This document shows, piece by piece, positions 1-6,662 of a stretch of DNA of 11,696 nucleotides. The translations under genes and the position numbers were made by a program. The notes under the pieces were generated by a model. That model saw nothing but the letters and a program-made list of their open reading frames with translations. It was not told where the DNA came from and made no database searches. This DNA comes from Planctomycetota bacterium (lineage in GTDB: Bacteria; Planctomycetota; Planctomycetia; Gemmatales; Gemmataceae): NCBI GenBank assembly GCA_018970845.1, contig JAGWVO010000084.1:1-11696 (forward strand). The letters are read 5' to 3'. The stretch's first letter is position 1. Each line of letters starts with the position of its first letter.

Positions 1-10
1 TGGGCGGCGA

Positions 11-35
11 CCATGCCCCGCCTTCGGCGGCATGG
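11..35. repeat. GC-rich hairpin (inverted repeat)
   Basis: An outer 5-bp stem (CCATG at 11-15 with CATGG at 31-35) encloses an inner 5-bp stem (CCGCC at 18-22 with GGCGG at 26-30). The loop is 3 nt, and two C residues at 16-17 bulge out on the left. No T-run follows on either strand, so it is not a canonical intrinsic terminator. It could still be the end of a transcript from outside the window, or a REP-like element. Confidence 0.45.
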
Positions 36-111
36 GACGATGAACATCACCCATTGATGCAGGTCAAGTTATCGTATCCGCCTGGAATTGCATGCGAAAC
101 GATCTGCCGGC

Positions 112-137
112 AATCAGCTTATTGCAAAAAGCTGATT
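112..137. promoter_or_regulatory. Perfect 9-bp dyad, possible operator or attenuator stem
   Basis: AATCAGCTT at 112-120 and AAGCTGATT at 129-137 are perfect inverted repeats separated by 8 nt. The dyad lies about 220 nt upstream of the oxidoreductase start in AT-richer sequence. It could be a repressor operator or an RNA stem in the 5' leader. No T-tract follows, which argues against a simple terminator. The dyad is seen directly; the regulatory role is inference. Confidence 0.35.
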
Positions 138-347
138 CATTATCCGGCTATCCGGTTGCCGCTCAGGTAATCGCGCGAAGGGCCCGCCGAGTCCAGCGAG
201 CGAATCCGGGCCATGGCCGATGCGCCTTGTTTCCCATGTCCGCCACCACCCCCGCGGCAAGGTCTGGTGACTCCGGATATTTGTCGAGGTTCGGCTTTTT
301 CGCTGGACTGGCGTCGCCATGGCGATTCAATAATGGAACCTTCACTT

Positions 348-351
348 GGAG
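348..351 (+). promoter_or_regulatory. Ribosome binding site of the exported oxidoreductase
   Basis: GGAG lies 8 nt upstream of the ATG at 360. This favours that start over the in-frame upstream ATGs at 213 and 333, and it places the twin-arginine-like leader at the very N-terminus. Confidence 0.6.
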
Positions 352-359
352 CCTCCCCC

Positions 360-1562
360 ATGAACATCGACCGTCGCCACTGGATGACCACGAACGCCTT
401 GGCCGCCGGGGCCCTCACCTTGGAGGCCGGCAAGGCCCTGTCCGCGGAGAACGCGATCAACATCGGCCTTCTGGGCACCGGTGGCCGATGCCGGCACCTG
501 CTGAAGGCCCTCCTCAAGGTTCCCGGGGTGAAGGTCACGGCCCTGGCCGATGTTCAGGATGCCGCGCGCGCCGAAACCCGCAAGATGCTGCCGGGCCAAC
601 CCGCGCTGGATGGTCGCGAGTTCAAGGCCGTGCTCGACCGCAAGGACATCGATGCCGTGCTCATCGCCAGCGCCGACCATTGGCATGTGCCGATGACGGT
701 GGCGGCGCTCGAGGCTGGCAAGCATGTTTATGTGGAAAAGCCGCTCACGCATACGGTCGCGGAAGGCCAACCGGTGATCGACGCGGAGGCCAAGGCGAAG
801 AAAGTGGTGCAAGTGGGCATGCAGCAGCGGAGCATGCCCCACATCCGCGAAGCCAAGGAGATGCTGTCCTCCGGCAAGCTTGGCACCGTGAACAAGATCA
901 CCTTGAGCTGGAACCGCAACAGCAACAGGTTCAACCGCGACAAGGTGGTTGTCGATCCCGCGACGGTTGACTGGAAAGGATTCCTCGGCACCGCTCCCGA
1001 ACAACCGCTCGACGGCTACAAGATGAAGAATTGGCGCTGGTTCTGGGACTTCGGCGGCGGAATCTTCACCGACCTCATGGTGCACTGGATCGATGTGGCC
1101 CACTGGCTCACGGGAAAAGACACGCCGGAAAAGGCGGTCGCCATCGGAGACTTCGTGAACGCCAAGGGAGTCTGGGAAACGCCCGACAGCGTGCAGTGCC
1201 TGCTGTCGTATCCCGGGGGGGTGCAAACCCACTTCGAGGGAACATTCAGCAACGCGAGGCAGGGGTCGCGGATCGAGTTCATGACGAACGAGGGAACCGT
1301 CTACCTCGACCGCGGCCGTTTCGAGTTCTTCCCCGATCACAACAAGAAGCTGCCCGCGATCAGCCGCATCCTTGGCCAAGGCCGGCCCGGAGCCGACTTT
1401 TATGACCAGCCCGATGGCGAACTGCTCCACCTGGCCGAATGGGTGGGCGCCATCCGCGAAGGCAAGCCCACGAGTTGCCCGGCGAAAGCGGGAGTTCTTT
1501 CCGCCGCCGCCGCCCACCTGGCCAACAAGGCCTTGAGGGGAACGGGCGTGGCAACGGCCTGA
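360..1562 (+). CDS. Gfo/Idh/MocA family oxidoreductase with Tat-like leader
   Basis: A 400-aa NAD(P)-dependent sugar or polyol oxidoreductase of the Gfo/Idh/MocA family. The N-terminus has a twin-arginine-like leader: RR at residues 5-6, then an Ala/Gly/Leu-rich stretch at 12-21, and likely processing near residue 29. This implies export to the periplasm with cofactor already bound, as is common for planctomycete members, although the leader is weaker than the textbook motif. The Rossmann nucleotide site is GLLGTGG (36-42). The family EKP motif is at 126-128 and supplies the catalytic-region lysine. The C-terminal substrate-domain signature FGGGIFTDLMVHWID spans 231-245. Length is normal for the family, and ATG 360 has an SD at the right distance. 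The substrate cannot be read from the sequence. dinB follows after 11 nt and is probably co-transcribed. Confidence 0.9.
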   Translation: MNIDRRHWMTTNALAAGALTLEAGKALSAENAINIGLLGTGGRCRHLLKALLKVPGVKVTALADVQDAARAETRKMLPGQPALDGREFKAVLDRKDIDAVLIASADHWHVPMTVAALEAGKHVYVEKPLTHTVAEGQPVIDAEAKAKKVVQVGMQQRSMPHIREAKEMLSSGKLGTVNKITLSWNRNSNRFNRDKVVVDPATVDWKGFLGTAPEQPLDGYKMKNWRWFWDFGGGIFTDLMVHWIDVAHWLTGKDTPEKAVAIGDFVNAKGVWETPDSVQCLLSYPGGVQTHFEGTFSNARQGSRIEFMTNEGTVYLDRGRFEFFPDHNKKLPAISRILGQGRPGADFYDQPDGELLHLAEWVGAIREGKPTSCPAKAGVLSAAAAHLANKALRGTGVATA

Positions 1563-1565
1563 GGG
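1561..1565 (+). promoter_or_regulatory. Ribosome binding site of dinB overlapping the upstream stop codon
   Basis: GAGGG overlaps the last two bases of the TGA (1560-1562) of the preceding oxidoreductase gene and sits 8 nt before the ATG at 1574. This fixes the polymerase start and suggests that its translation is coupled to that of the upstream gene. Confidence 0.6.
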
Positions 1566-1573
1566 CCAAGGGC

Positions 1574-2773
1574 ATGCCCGCCCCGCACACCATCCTTCAT
1601 GTGGACATGGACGCTTTCTACGCGTCCATTGAGCAGCGGGACAATCCTTCCCTCAAGGGCAAGCCCGTCATCGTGGGCGGTGCATCGGGCCGCGGCGTTG
1701 TTTCCGCGGCCAGTTATGAGGCCCGAAGGCACGGCGTGCATTCCGCCATGCCGGGAGCCACGGCCCGGCGCCTTTGCCCGCACGGCGAATTCCTTCCCGT
1801 CCGCATGGCGGCTTACCGCGCCGAGGCCGTGAAAATCCGGGCCATATTCGAGTCGTTCACCCCGCTGGTGGAACCTCTCAGCCTTGACGAGGCCTACCTC
1901 GACAGCCGGGGAACGGAACACCTGTTCGGTTCCTCCGAGGATGTCGGCAAGGCGATCAGGCATCGGATCCTCGCGGAAACGGGACTCACCGCGTCCGTGG
2001 GCATAGGCCCGAACAAGTGGATCGCCAAGTTGTGCAGCGACCTCCGCAAACCCGACGGATTCGTGGTGGCGCCGGTGGAGCTTGCACCGTTTCTGGCTCC
2101 ACTGCCCGTCGGCAAGCTGTGGGGCGTGGGCGAGAAGGGCGTGGCAAAATTGCACGCGGCGGGCCTCCGCACCCTGGGGGATCTGCAAAGGCTCGCCGAG
2201 AAGGCGGTCGTCGCCATCCTCGGCCCCGGGGGAGCCCACCTGCGCGCCATGGCCCTGGGGGAGGACGACCGGCAGGTGACCCCTCACCGCCAGGCCAAAT
2301 CGATGGGATCCGAAACCACCTTCGGAAACGACATCGGCGAGCCTTGGGTGCTGGCCGCCTGGCTGATGGAGCAGGTTGAGGAGGTCGCCGAGGGGTTGCG
2401 GTCCAGGGGCCTGTTGGCTGGAGGCCTTGAGGTCAAGCTGCGTTCGGGCGACTTCCGCACCAAGAGCCGAAGCCGGAAGTTGCCGCGGCACACGCAAACA
2501 ACAAGCGAACTCCTCGATGTGGCCAAGGAACTGCTGCGGGACCTGTGCGCCTCGGACCTGCTTCCGGCCCGGTTGGTGGGTGCCACGGCCACCGATCTCG
2601 CGAGGCCCGAGCAAGTCCAACGCGGCCTTTTCGATCCTCCGCCCGACGCCCGTCCGGCCAAGCTGGACAACGCCCTGGATGCCATACGGGCCAGGTTCGG
2701 CACCGAAGCCGTCAGCCGCGGCACGGTGTGGCGCCGCAGGCATGGAGACGCAGCCGGGCCGGAACAAGACTGA
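1574..2773 (+). CDS. dinB: DNA polymerase IV (Y-family translesion polymerase)
   Basis: A 399-aa Y-family polymerase that inserts nucleotides opposite damaged bases, normally with the beta sliding clamp. The first palm motif HVDMDAFYASIEQ spans residues 9-21, with metal-binding D11 and a Tyr at 16 in the steric-gate position (Phe in E. coli Pol IV, Tyr in Dpo4). The catalytic motif SLDEAYLD is at 103-110, giving D105/E106. SVGIGPNKWIAKL (141-153) and KLWGVGEKG (181-189, helix-hairpin-helix thumb) are also family signatures. The little-finger domain fills the rest. QRGLF at 349-353 resembles a clamp-binding QxxLF motif, placed internally, and a usual FGTEAVSRG-type segment closes the domain. 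The in-frame extension back to 1439 lacks family similarity. The gene sits 11 nt behind an exported oxidoreductase, with no obvious functional link. I see no LexA-type operator, and no promoter of its own is evident. Confidence 0.95.
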   Translation: MPAPHTILHVDMDAFYASIEQRDNPSLKGKPVIVGGASGRGVVSAASYEARRHGVHSAMPGATARRLCPHGEFLPVRMAAYRAEAVKIRAIFESFTPLVEPLSLDEAYLDSRGTEHLFGSSEDVGKAIRHRILAETGLTASVGIGPNKWIAKLCSDLRKPDGFVVAPVELAPFLAPLPVGKLWGVGEKGVAKLHAAGLRTLGDLQRLAEKAVVAILGPGGAHLRAMALGEDDRQVTPHRQAKSMGSETTFGNDIGEPWVLAAWLMEQVEEVAEGLRSRGLLAGGLEVKLRSGDFRTKSRSRKLPRHTQTTSELLDVAKELLRDLCASDLLPARLVGATATDLARPEQVQRGLFDPPPDARPAKLDNALDAIRARFGTEAVSRGTVWRRRHGDAAGPEQD

Positions 2774-2890
2774 TCCGATGGCCCGGAACCTGATTGGCAA
2801 GTCGGCGGCTCATTGGCGCTCCCGCCGCCACCATGCGACGATCAGTCAACGGAACCGGCAATCCACGAAACACAACTTGCCGGCGACACC

Positions 2891-2896
2891 GGAGGG
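2891..2896 (+). promoter_or_regulatory. Ribosome binding site of the FAH-family gene
   Basis: GGAGGG sits 6 nt before the ATG at 2903. It selects this start over the in-frame ATG at 2813, whose extra 30 residues look non-coding. Confidence 0.65.
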
Positions 2897-2902
2897 TTTT
2901 TC

Positions 2903-3826
2903 ATGCGCGTTTGCAGGGTGATGGCGGGTGGCGTGGAAAAGCTGGCGTTTTACCACGAATCCGGCTTCTGCCCGCTCGAGGATGTCGCCCGCGCGGCGGG
3001 CCTGCCGGGCGACTGGATCGGCGGCGCTTCGGTCCTCGATTGCCTCCGGCATGGCGCCCATCATGCCAGGGCCGTGGAGTTGTTCGCCGCGTTCAACCCC
3101 GCGCGCGCCATCGCCGGTGGACGATTCCTCGTGCCGATTCCCAAGCCCAACAAGCTGTTCCTGTTGGCGGGCAACTACGCCGAACATGTCAGGGAGGCTG
3201 GTGAAATCGCCGCGGAGAGGGAGGAGACTTTCCCCTATGTCTTCATGAAGCCGGCTTCCACGACCTTGAACGACCCGCATCAACCCGTAAGGCTCCCCGC
3301 CGTCTCGCCGGGAGCCATCGACTGGGAGTTGGAACTGGGGGTGATCATCGGCAGGACTTGCAAGTCGGTGAGCGCGGATGAGGCGTTGGCCCATGTCGCC
3401 GGGTACACCATCATCAACGACATCTCCAACAGGCGGTTTCGTCCCAATCCCGGGCGAAAAAAACGGGAACGCGACGCCTTTTTCGACTGGCTGCATGGCA
3501 AATGGTTCGACGGCTTCTGCCCGGCCGGACCGTGCGCCCTCGATGCCGGTTTCCTGCCCGACCCGCAAACCCTGGGCCTCCAACTGAGACTCAACGGCCA
3601 GACCAGGCAGGATTCCCACACCTCGAAGATGATTTTCCCCGTCTCCGCCATCATCGAGTTCATCTCGTCGATGACCACGCTCGAACCCGGGGACATCATC
3701 TCCACCGGAACGCCGGCGGGGGTCGGACATTCGTCGGCAACCTTCCTCAAGCCGGGCGACCTGCTGCTCGGCACCATCGAGCGGATCGGCGACCTGGTGA
3801 CGGAGATCGCCGCGGAGAATGCCTAG
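2903..3826 (+). CDS. Fumarylacetoacetate hydrolase (FAH) family protein
   Basis: A 307-aa member of the FAH superfamily. These are divalent-metal enzymes that cleave or hydrate C-C bonds, or tautomerise or decarboxylate oxo-acids, in aromatic and sugar-acid catabolism. The N-terminal 80 residues form the variable domain. The catalytic fold starts at KLFLLAGNYAEH (84-95), followed by FMKPASTTLNDP (114-125). The metal ligands are expected to be E142 and E144 in IDWELELGVIIG (139-150) and D173 in YTIINDISNRR (168-178). The family-typical TGTPAGVG loop is at 268-275. Residues 179-200 form a basic then aromatic insertion (RPNPGRKKRERDAFFDWLHG) after the D173 motif. Candidate activities include 2,4-diketo-3-deoxy-sugar-acid hydrolase, ureidoglycolate lyase-like and homoprotocatechuate-type isomerase. 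The sequence does not decide among them. The gene stands 129 nt after dinB, and its stop abuts that of the opposing gene. Confidence 0.88.
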   Translation: MRVCRVMAGGVEKLAFYHESGFCPLEDVARAAGLPGDWIGGASVLDCLRHGAHHARAVELFAAFNPARAIAGGRFLVPIPKPNKLFLLAGNYAEHVREAGEIAAEREETFPYVFMKPASTTLNDPHQPVRLPAVSPGAIDWELELGVIIGRTCKSVSADEALAHVAGYTIINDISNRRFRPNPGRKKRERDAFFDWLHGKWFDGFCPAGPCALDAGFLPDPQTLGLQLRLNGQTRQDSHTSKMIFPVSAIIEFISSMTTLEPGDIISTGTPAGVGHSSATFLKPGDLLLGTIERIGDLVTEIAAENA

Positions 3827-4882
3827 TCAGGCAAGAACTGCCAAGGATCCCGATTCCGAGGACGCGTAAACCGCGTCGACAAGCCTCAACGTTTCCAGCA
3901 CCGACTCGGGCGTGTTGCGGCAATCACCGCCTTCCCGGGCGCACCTGATCCAGTCGGTGATCAGGTCGACAGTCTTGGCGCCGCCATATCCCTTGACGCC
4001 GTCGGGCGGCAGCGAGAACTCCTCGTCCATCGGCATGAACTGGGGTTGCGGCCCGTGAATCTCGAACTTTCCCGAGGTTCCCGGATATGCCGGATTCCAA
4101 TGCACCCAGCGGTCGCCACCATAAACGCTCCAGCCCGATTCCCCGGCCCAGCGGGGAAGCCAGTATCCGCCCGAGAGAACCGCCTGCGCCCCATCCTCCA
4201 TCTCAATGATCGCCGTGCCGCCATCCTCGACTTCAAGCGCGGCATCAGCGAGGTTTCCCACGCGCGCCAGCACGGTCTTGGCTCGCGACCCCGTCACCCA
4301 GGGCAAAAGATCAAGCCAATGACAGCCCAGCCAGTTGAAGAATCCGCCCCCGCTTGTTTTCCTGTCAAACAGATAGTGTCCGGTTCCGCGCCGTCGGGCG
4401 TCACTCGTGAACCATCTCATCTGGATGGAGATCCGTTTCCCGAAACGCCTGTCCTGGAACATGGCCCTCAGCCGGGAAGCGCCCTCGTCGTAACGCCACA
4501 TATACCCCGCCTGGAAGGCGACCCGCCGTTTCCGTACTTCCTTTACGGCCGCTTCCCAGTCGCGGGCCGCGCCGGCCGCGGGCTTCTCCATCAGGATCGC
4601 CTTGCCCGAGCGCGCGAGTTCGATCGCCGCGGCGGGCGCCTTGTCGTTCGGGAGGCAGACAACCGCCCCGTCAAAGCCTCCCCAGGCGACAAGGTCCTCC
4701 ACCCGGTCGAACCTCGGCAACGCGCTGTGCCTTTCCTCGAGGCTGGCCAGCGAGTTGGAAAATCCCGGGACGACGGCCACCAAGGCGGCGGCCTCGCCCA
4801 GTTCGCCCAGCGATTCGCGCCAGCCGCTTCCGTGCGGATGGTCGATCCCAACGAAGGCCACGCGGAAGGAATCGGAATTCAT
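3827..4882 (-). CDS. Gfo/Idh/MocA family oxidoreductase, cytoplasmic, divergent
   Basis: A 351-aa oxidoreductase with no signal peptide, so probably cytoplasmic. The N-terminal Rossmann domain starts VAFVGIDHPHGSGW (8-21). The usual GxGxxG turn is replaced here by a His/Pro-containing loop. The family EKP motif is present at 99-101 in LMEKPAAG. The substrate-domain signature reads GGGFFNWLGCHWLDLLPW (178-195). The GxHxxD core is intact (G186, H188, D191), but the Asp normally two residues before that Gly is W184. The start codon overlaps the stop of the upstream symporter as ATGA, and a weak GGTGGA (4893-4888) lies 5 nt before it, indicating translational coupling. Pairing with a Na+ symporter suggests it acts on an imported sugar, inositol-like polyol or derivative. 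Cofactor and substrate are not readable. The longer frame extending upstream to 5320 is a shadow of the symporter. Confidence 0.85.
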   Translation of the reverse strand: MNSDSFRVAFVGIDHPHGSGWRESLGELGEAAALVAVVPGFSNSLASLEERHSALPRFDRVEDLVAWGGFDGAVVCLPNDKAPAAAIELARSGKAILMEKPAAGAARDWEAAVKEVRKRRVAFQAGYMWRYDEGASRLRAMFQDRRFGKRISIQMRWFTSDARRRGTGHYLFDRKTSGGGFFNWLGCHWLDLLPWVTGSRAKTVLARVGNLADAALEVEDGGTAIIEMEDGAQAVLSGGYWLPRWAGESGWSVYGGDRWVHWNPAYPGTSGKFEIHGPQPQFMPMDEEFSLPPDGVKGYGGAKTVDLITDWIRCAREGGDCRNTPESVLETLRLVDAVYASSESGSLAVLA

Positions 4883-6441
4883 GGGCGTCCACCGGATTGG
4901 GACAGGAGCGCGGGATCGATGTCGGGAGTCTTGTCCATGCTGAACCAGGTGAGGCCGGCGGTGTTCGCCCCCCGCTCCGGAAAAGCCAACGACACGCCGG
5001 CCGAAACCGCCACCATCACGGCGAGGGAAACGGGCATGACCAGGGTGAAGCTGATGTTCCGTTCCAGCCCGGCGATCTCCTTGCCGTAGGAAACCAAAAT
5101 CGCCGCGGCGAGCGACGCGAACGCCCCGATGGTGACGGCCCTGCCGCCAACCCTCGGAATGAACATTCCCACAAGGAACATGCCACCCAGCGGAGCCGTG
5201 AAGCAGTTGAAGCTCCGGGGCATCATCTCGATGATGTTGCGGTCCTTCGCCAGGAAGTCGATGCCGAAGGCAAGCATGGTCGAGATGAACCCGCCGGCCA
5301 GCGTCACGCCCACCGCCCACGACATGCGCCCGCCGGGGGAATCGCCACCGCGTTCCACGGTAAGGACGGTGGCCAGGGAATGGAATCCCGATGAGATGGT
5401 TGACATCGCCGCCGCCAGCACCGCGGTGAGGACTCCCCCCGCCAGTCCGGCTGGCAGGTGGGTGACGATGAAGCGCGGAAAGATCATGTCCGCCTTCTTT
5501 TCCTGTTCAAGTTCCCGGACGGAACCGAAGTGGACATCCTGGTGCAGGATCGCCAGTCCAACGAGGACCAGAACGCCATTGATGCAAAGGTTCCCGGCCA
5601 CGGCGAGCAGGAAACTCCTGCGCGCCATCGGCAGGTCGGTGGTTGAGAAATACCTCTGGACGGTCATCTGGTTTCCGAGGTGGATGCAGGCGTGCCACAC
5701 GAACATTGTCAGGGCGAAGGTGGCGATGGATGTGCGGGCGAAAGGATCCAGGCTCACCCAGGGAGCGCTCTGCCGGGCGGCGTGAACCTCCATGCCGGTC
5801 CGGACCCAGTCGGCGGGTGTCGATCCCGTTTGCCAGCCGACGAAGGCGAGGCAGCCAAGCGCGCCTCCGAGCATCAGGAAGAACTGCGCGACATCGGTCC
5901 AGACCACGCCCCGGTATCCGCCGATCATCGTGTAGGCGGTCGTGCCGATGCCGATCACCCACACGAACATCCCCAAGTCGAGGCCGGTGGCCTCGGCCAT
6001 GGTCCGGGCCATCGCCAAAATGACAAACCCCATCCAGGCGACGGTCTGCACCGAGAAAAAGATCACCCCCGTCCGCCTCGCCGATGAATTGAACCGGTGG
6101 CCCAGGTACTCATACGCCGAGGTGAAGCGGAACCTCATGAGGAACGGAATGAACAGGAAGAGAACGAATCCGGTTTCAAGGACAATCGCGATCAGTTTTC
6201 CAAGGATGTTCGTGAAACCGGAAAGGAACACCTCCCCAGGTTCTGATATGTAGGTGAGCGAGGAGATGAGCGTGGCGACGATGCTCAAGCCGATGGCATA
6301 CCACGGGATGTCGCGGTGGCCGAGAAAATACTCGTCGGCGGTCCCGCGACGGCGCCCGGCCTGCAAGGCGATGAGCATCATGCCGCCGAAGTAGGCCAGC
6401 ATCACGGCATAGTCGGGCCAGGTGAAGCCGGGGGAGTTCAT
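4879..6441 (-). CDS. Sodium:solute symporter (SSS family)
   Basis: A 520-aa inner-membrane Na+-coupled transporter. About 13 hydrophobic segments can be placed, at roughly 11-29, 48-65, 78-100, 123-145, 156-176, 183-203, 234-256, 276-298, 327-350, 376-396, 412-428, 434-452 and 465-486. TM1 ends in SSLTYISEPGEVF (60-72), the unwound ligand-site region typical of SSS proteins. GGYRGVVWTDVAQF (174-187) matches the SSS signature, and AAAMSTISSGFHS (343-355) matches the helix carrying the Na2-site Ser/Thr residues. Length is normal. The start at 6441 has AAGGGG 5 nt upstream. The frame reaches back to 6621, but those 60 residues are not membrane-like. It is the first gene of a two-gene unit with the oxidoreductase behind it. 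The substrate is unknown; sugars, sialic acid-like compounds or carboxylates are all carried by this family. Confidence 0.93.
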   Translation of the reverse strand: MNSPGFTWPDYAVMLAYFGGMMLIALQAGRRRGTADEYFLGHRDIPWYAIGLSIVATLISSLTYISEPGEVFLSGFTNILGKLIAIVLETGFVLFLFIPFLMRFRFTSAYEYLGHRFNSSARRTGVIFFSVQTVAWMGFVILAMARTMAEATGLDLGMFVWVIGIGTTAYTMIGGYRGVVWTDVAQFFLMLGGALGCLAFVGWQTGSTPADWVRTGMEVHAARQSAPWVSLDPFARTSIATFALTMFVWHACIHLGNQMTVQRYFSTTDLPMARRSFLLAVAGNLCINGVLVLVGLAILHQDVHFGSVRELEQEKKADMIFPRFIVTHLPAGLAGGVLTAVLAAAMSTISSGFHSLATVLTVERGGDSPGGRMSWAVGVTLAGGFISTMLAFGIDFLAKDRNIIEMMPRSFNCFTAPLGGMFLVGMFIPRVGGRAVTIGAFASLAAAILVSYGKEIAGLERNISFTLVMPVSLAVMVAVSAGVSLAFPERGANTAGLTWFSMDKTPDIDPALLSQSGGRP

Positions 6442-6662
6442 CTGGGCCCCTTGGCGCGGGTGATCATGCGGAAATGGTAAGGCAGGCGATTTCGGGGCGC
6501 CACAGGGTTCCATTTCTTCCTGAAAACGATGCCAAGCGCGGCAAAAGCCCGAAAACAGGGCCGGCCGCCCGCCGGGGAACCCTGATTCGGGCCAGTCCGG
6601 CCTTTCTTTTGCCTCCATCACCGGTTTAGCCTATCCCCCCGCCGGTTTGGGAGGCCGTCCCG
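6442..6662. promoter_or_regulatory. Divergent intergenic region between symporter and MscS genes
   Basis: This 221-nt stretch must hold the promoters, or at least the leaders, of two divergent transcription units. CCGGTTT occurs twice, at 6621-6627 and 6642-6648, 21 bp apart, or about two helical turns, just upstream of the MscS ribosome binding site. TGGGAGG (6648-6654) is that site, 8 nt before ATG 6663. No strong dyad or confident -35/-10 pair was seen. The 7-bp repeat may be chance in GC-rich DNA. Confidence 0.4.
6447..6452 (-). promoter_or_regulatory. Ribosome binding site of the symporter gene
   Basis: AAGGGG reads on the minus strand from 6452 to 6447, 5 nt before the ATG at 6441. It fixes the symporter start and excludes the 60-residue upstream extension. 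Confidence 0.55.

Larger units (their letters stand above)
1..359. other. Upstream non-coding region with two hairpins
   Basis: No convincing gene lies here. Open frames run through the region on both strands, but their translations are rich in Arg, Pro and Gly, have no recognisable motif, and look like GC-driven shadows. The region holds a GC-rich hairpin near its left edge and a perfect 9-bp dyad further in, described separately. It presumably contains the promoter of the oxidoreductase at 360, but I could not pick out a credible -35/-10 pair. Base composition around 60-150 is less GC-rich than the flanking genes, as expected for regulatory DNA. Confidence 0.5.

Noticed and set aside
92..970. 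Long plus-strand open frame overlapping the first oxidoreductase in another frame
   Set aside because: Its translation is Arg/Gly/Pro-rich with no family motif, and the overlapping frame carries clear Gfo/Idh/MocA signatures and an SD.
342..1517. 391-codon minus-strand open frame opposite the first oxidoreductase
   Set aside because: Codon-aligned antisense shadow without motifs or ribosome binding site.
1400..2800. 466-codon minus-strand open frame opposite dinB
   Set aside because: High-GC antisense shadow: DinB has complete catalytic motifs, while the antisense product is His/Arg/Gly-rich and unrecognisable.
2803..2827. CGGCGG...CCGCCG stem after dinB as a terminator
   Set aside because: Loop of 13 nt and no T-tract; such pairings are expected by chance in GC-rich sequence.
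4046..5089. 347-codon plus-strand open frame opposite the second oxidoreductase and symporter end
   Set aside because: Shadow of two well-supported minus-strand genes; the product is Pro/Arg-rich.
6442..6621. 60-residue N-terminal extension of the symporter
   Set aside because: Not hydrophobic, unlike the family, and a good ribosome binding site precedes the internal ATG at 6441.
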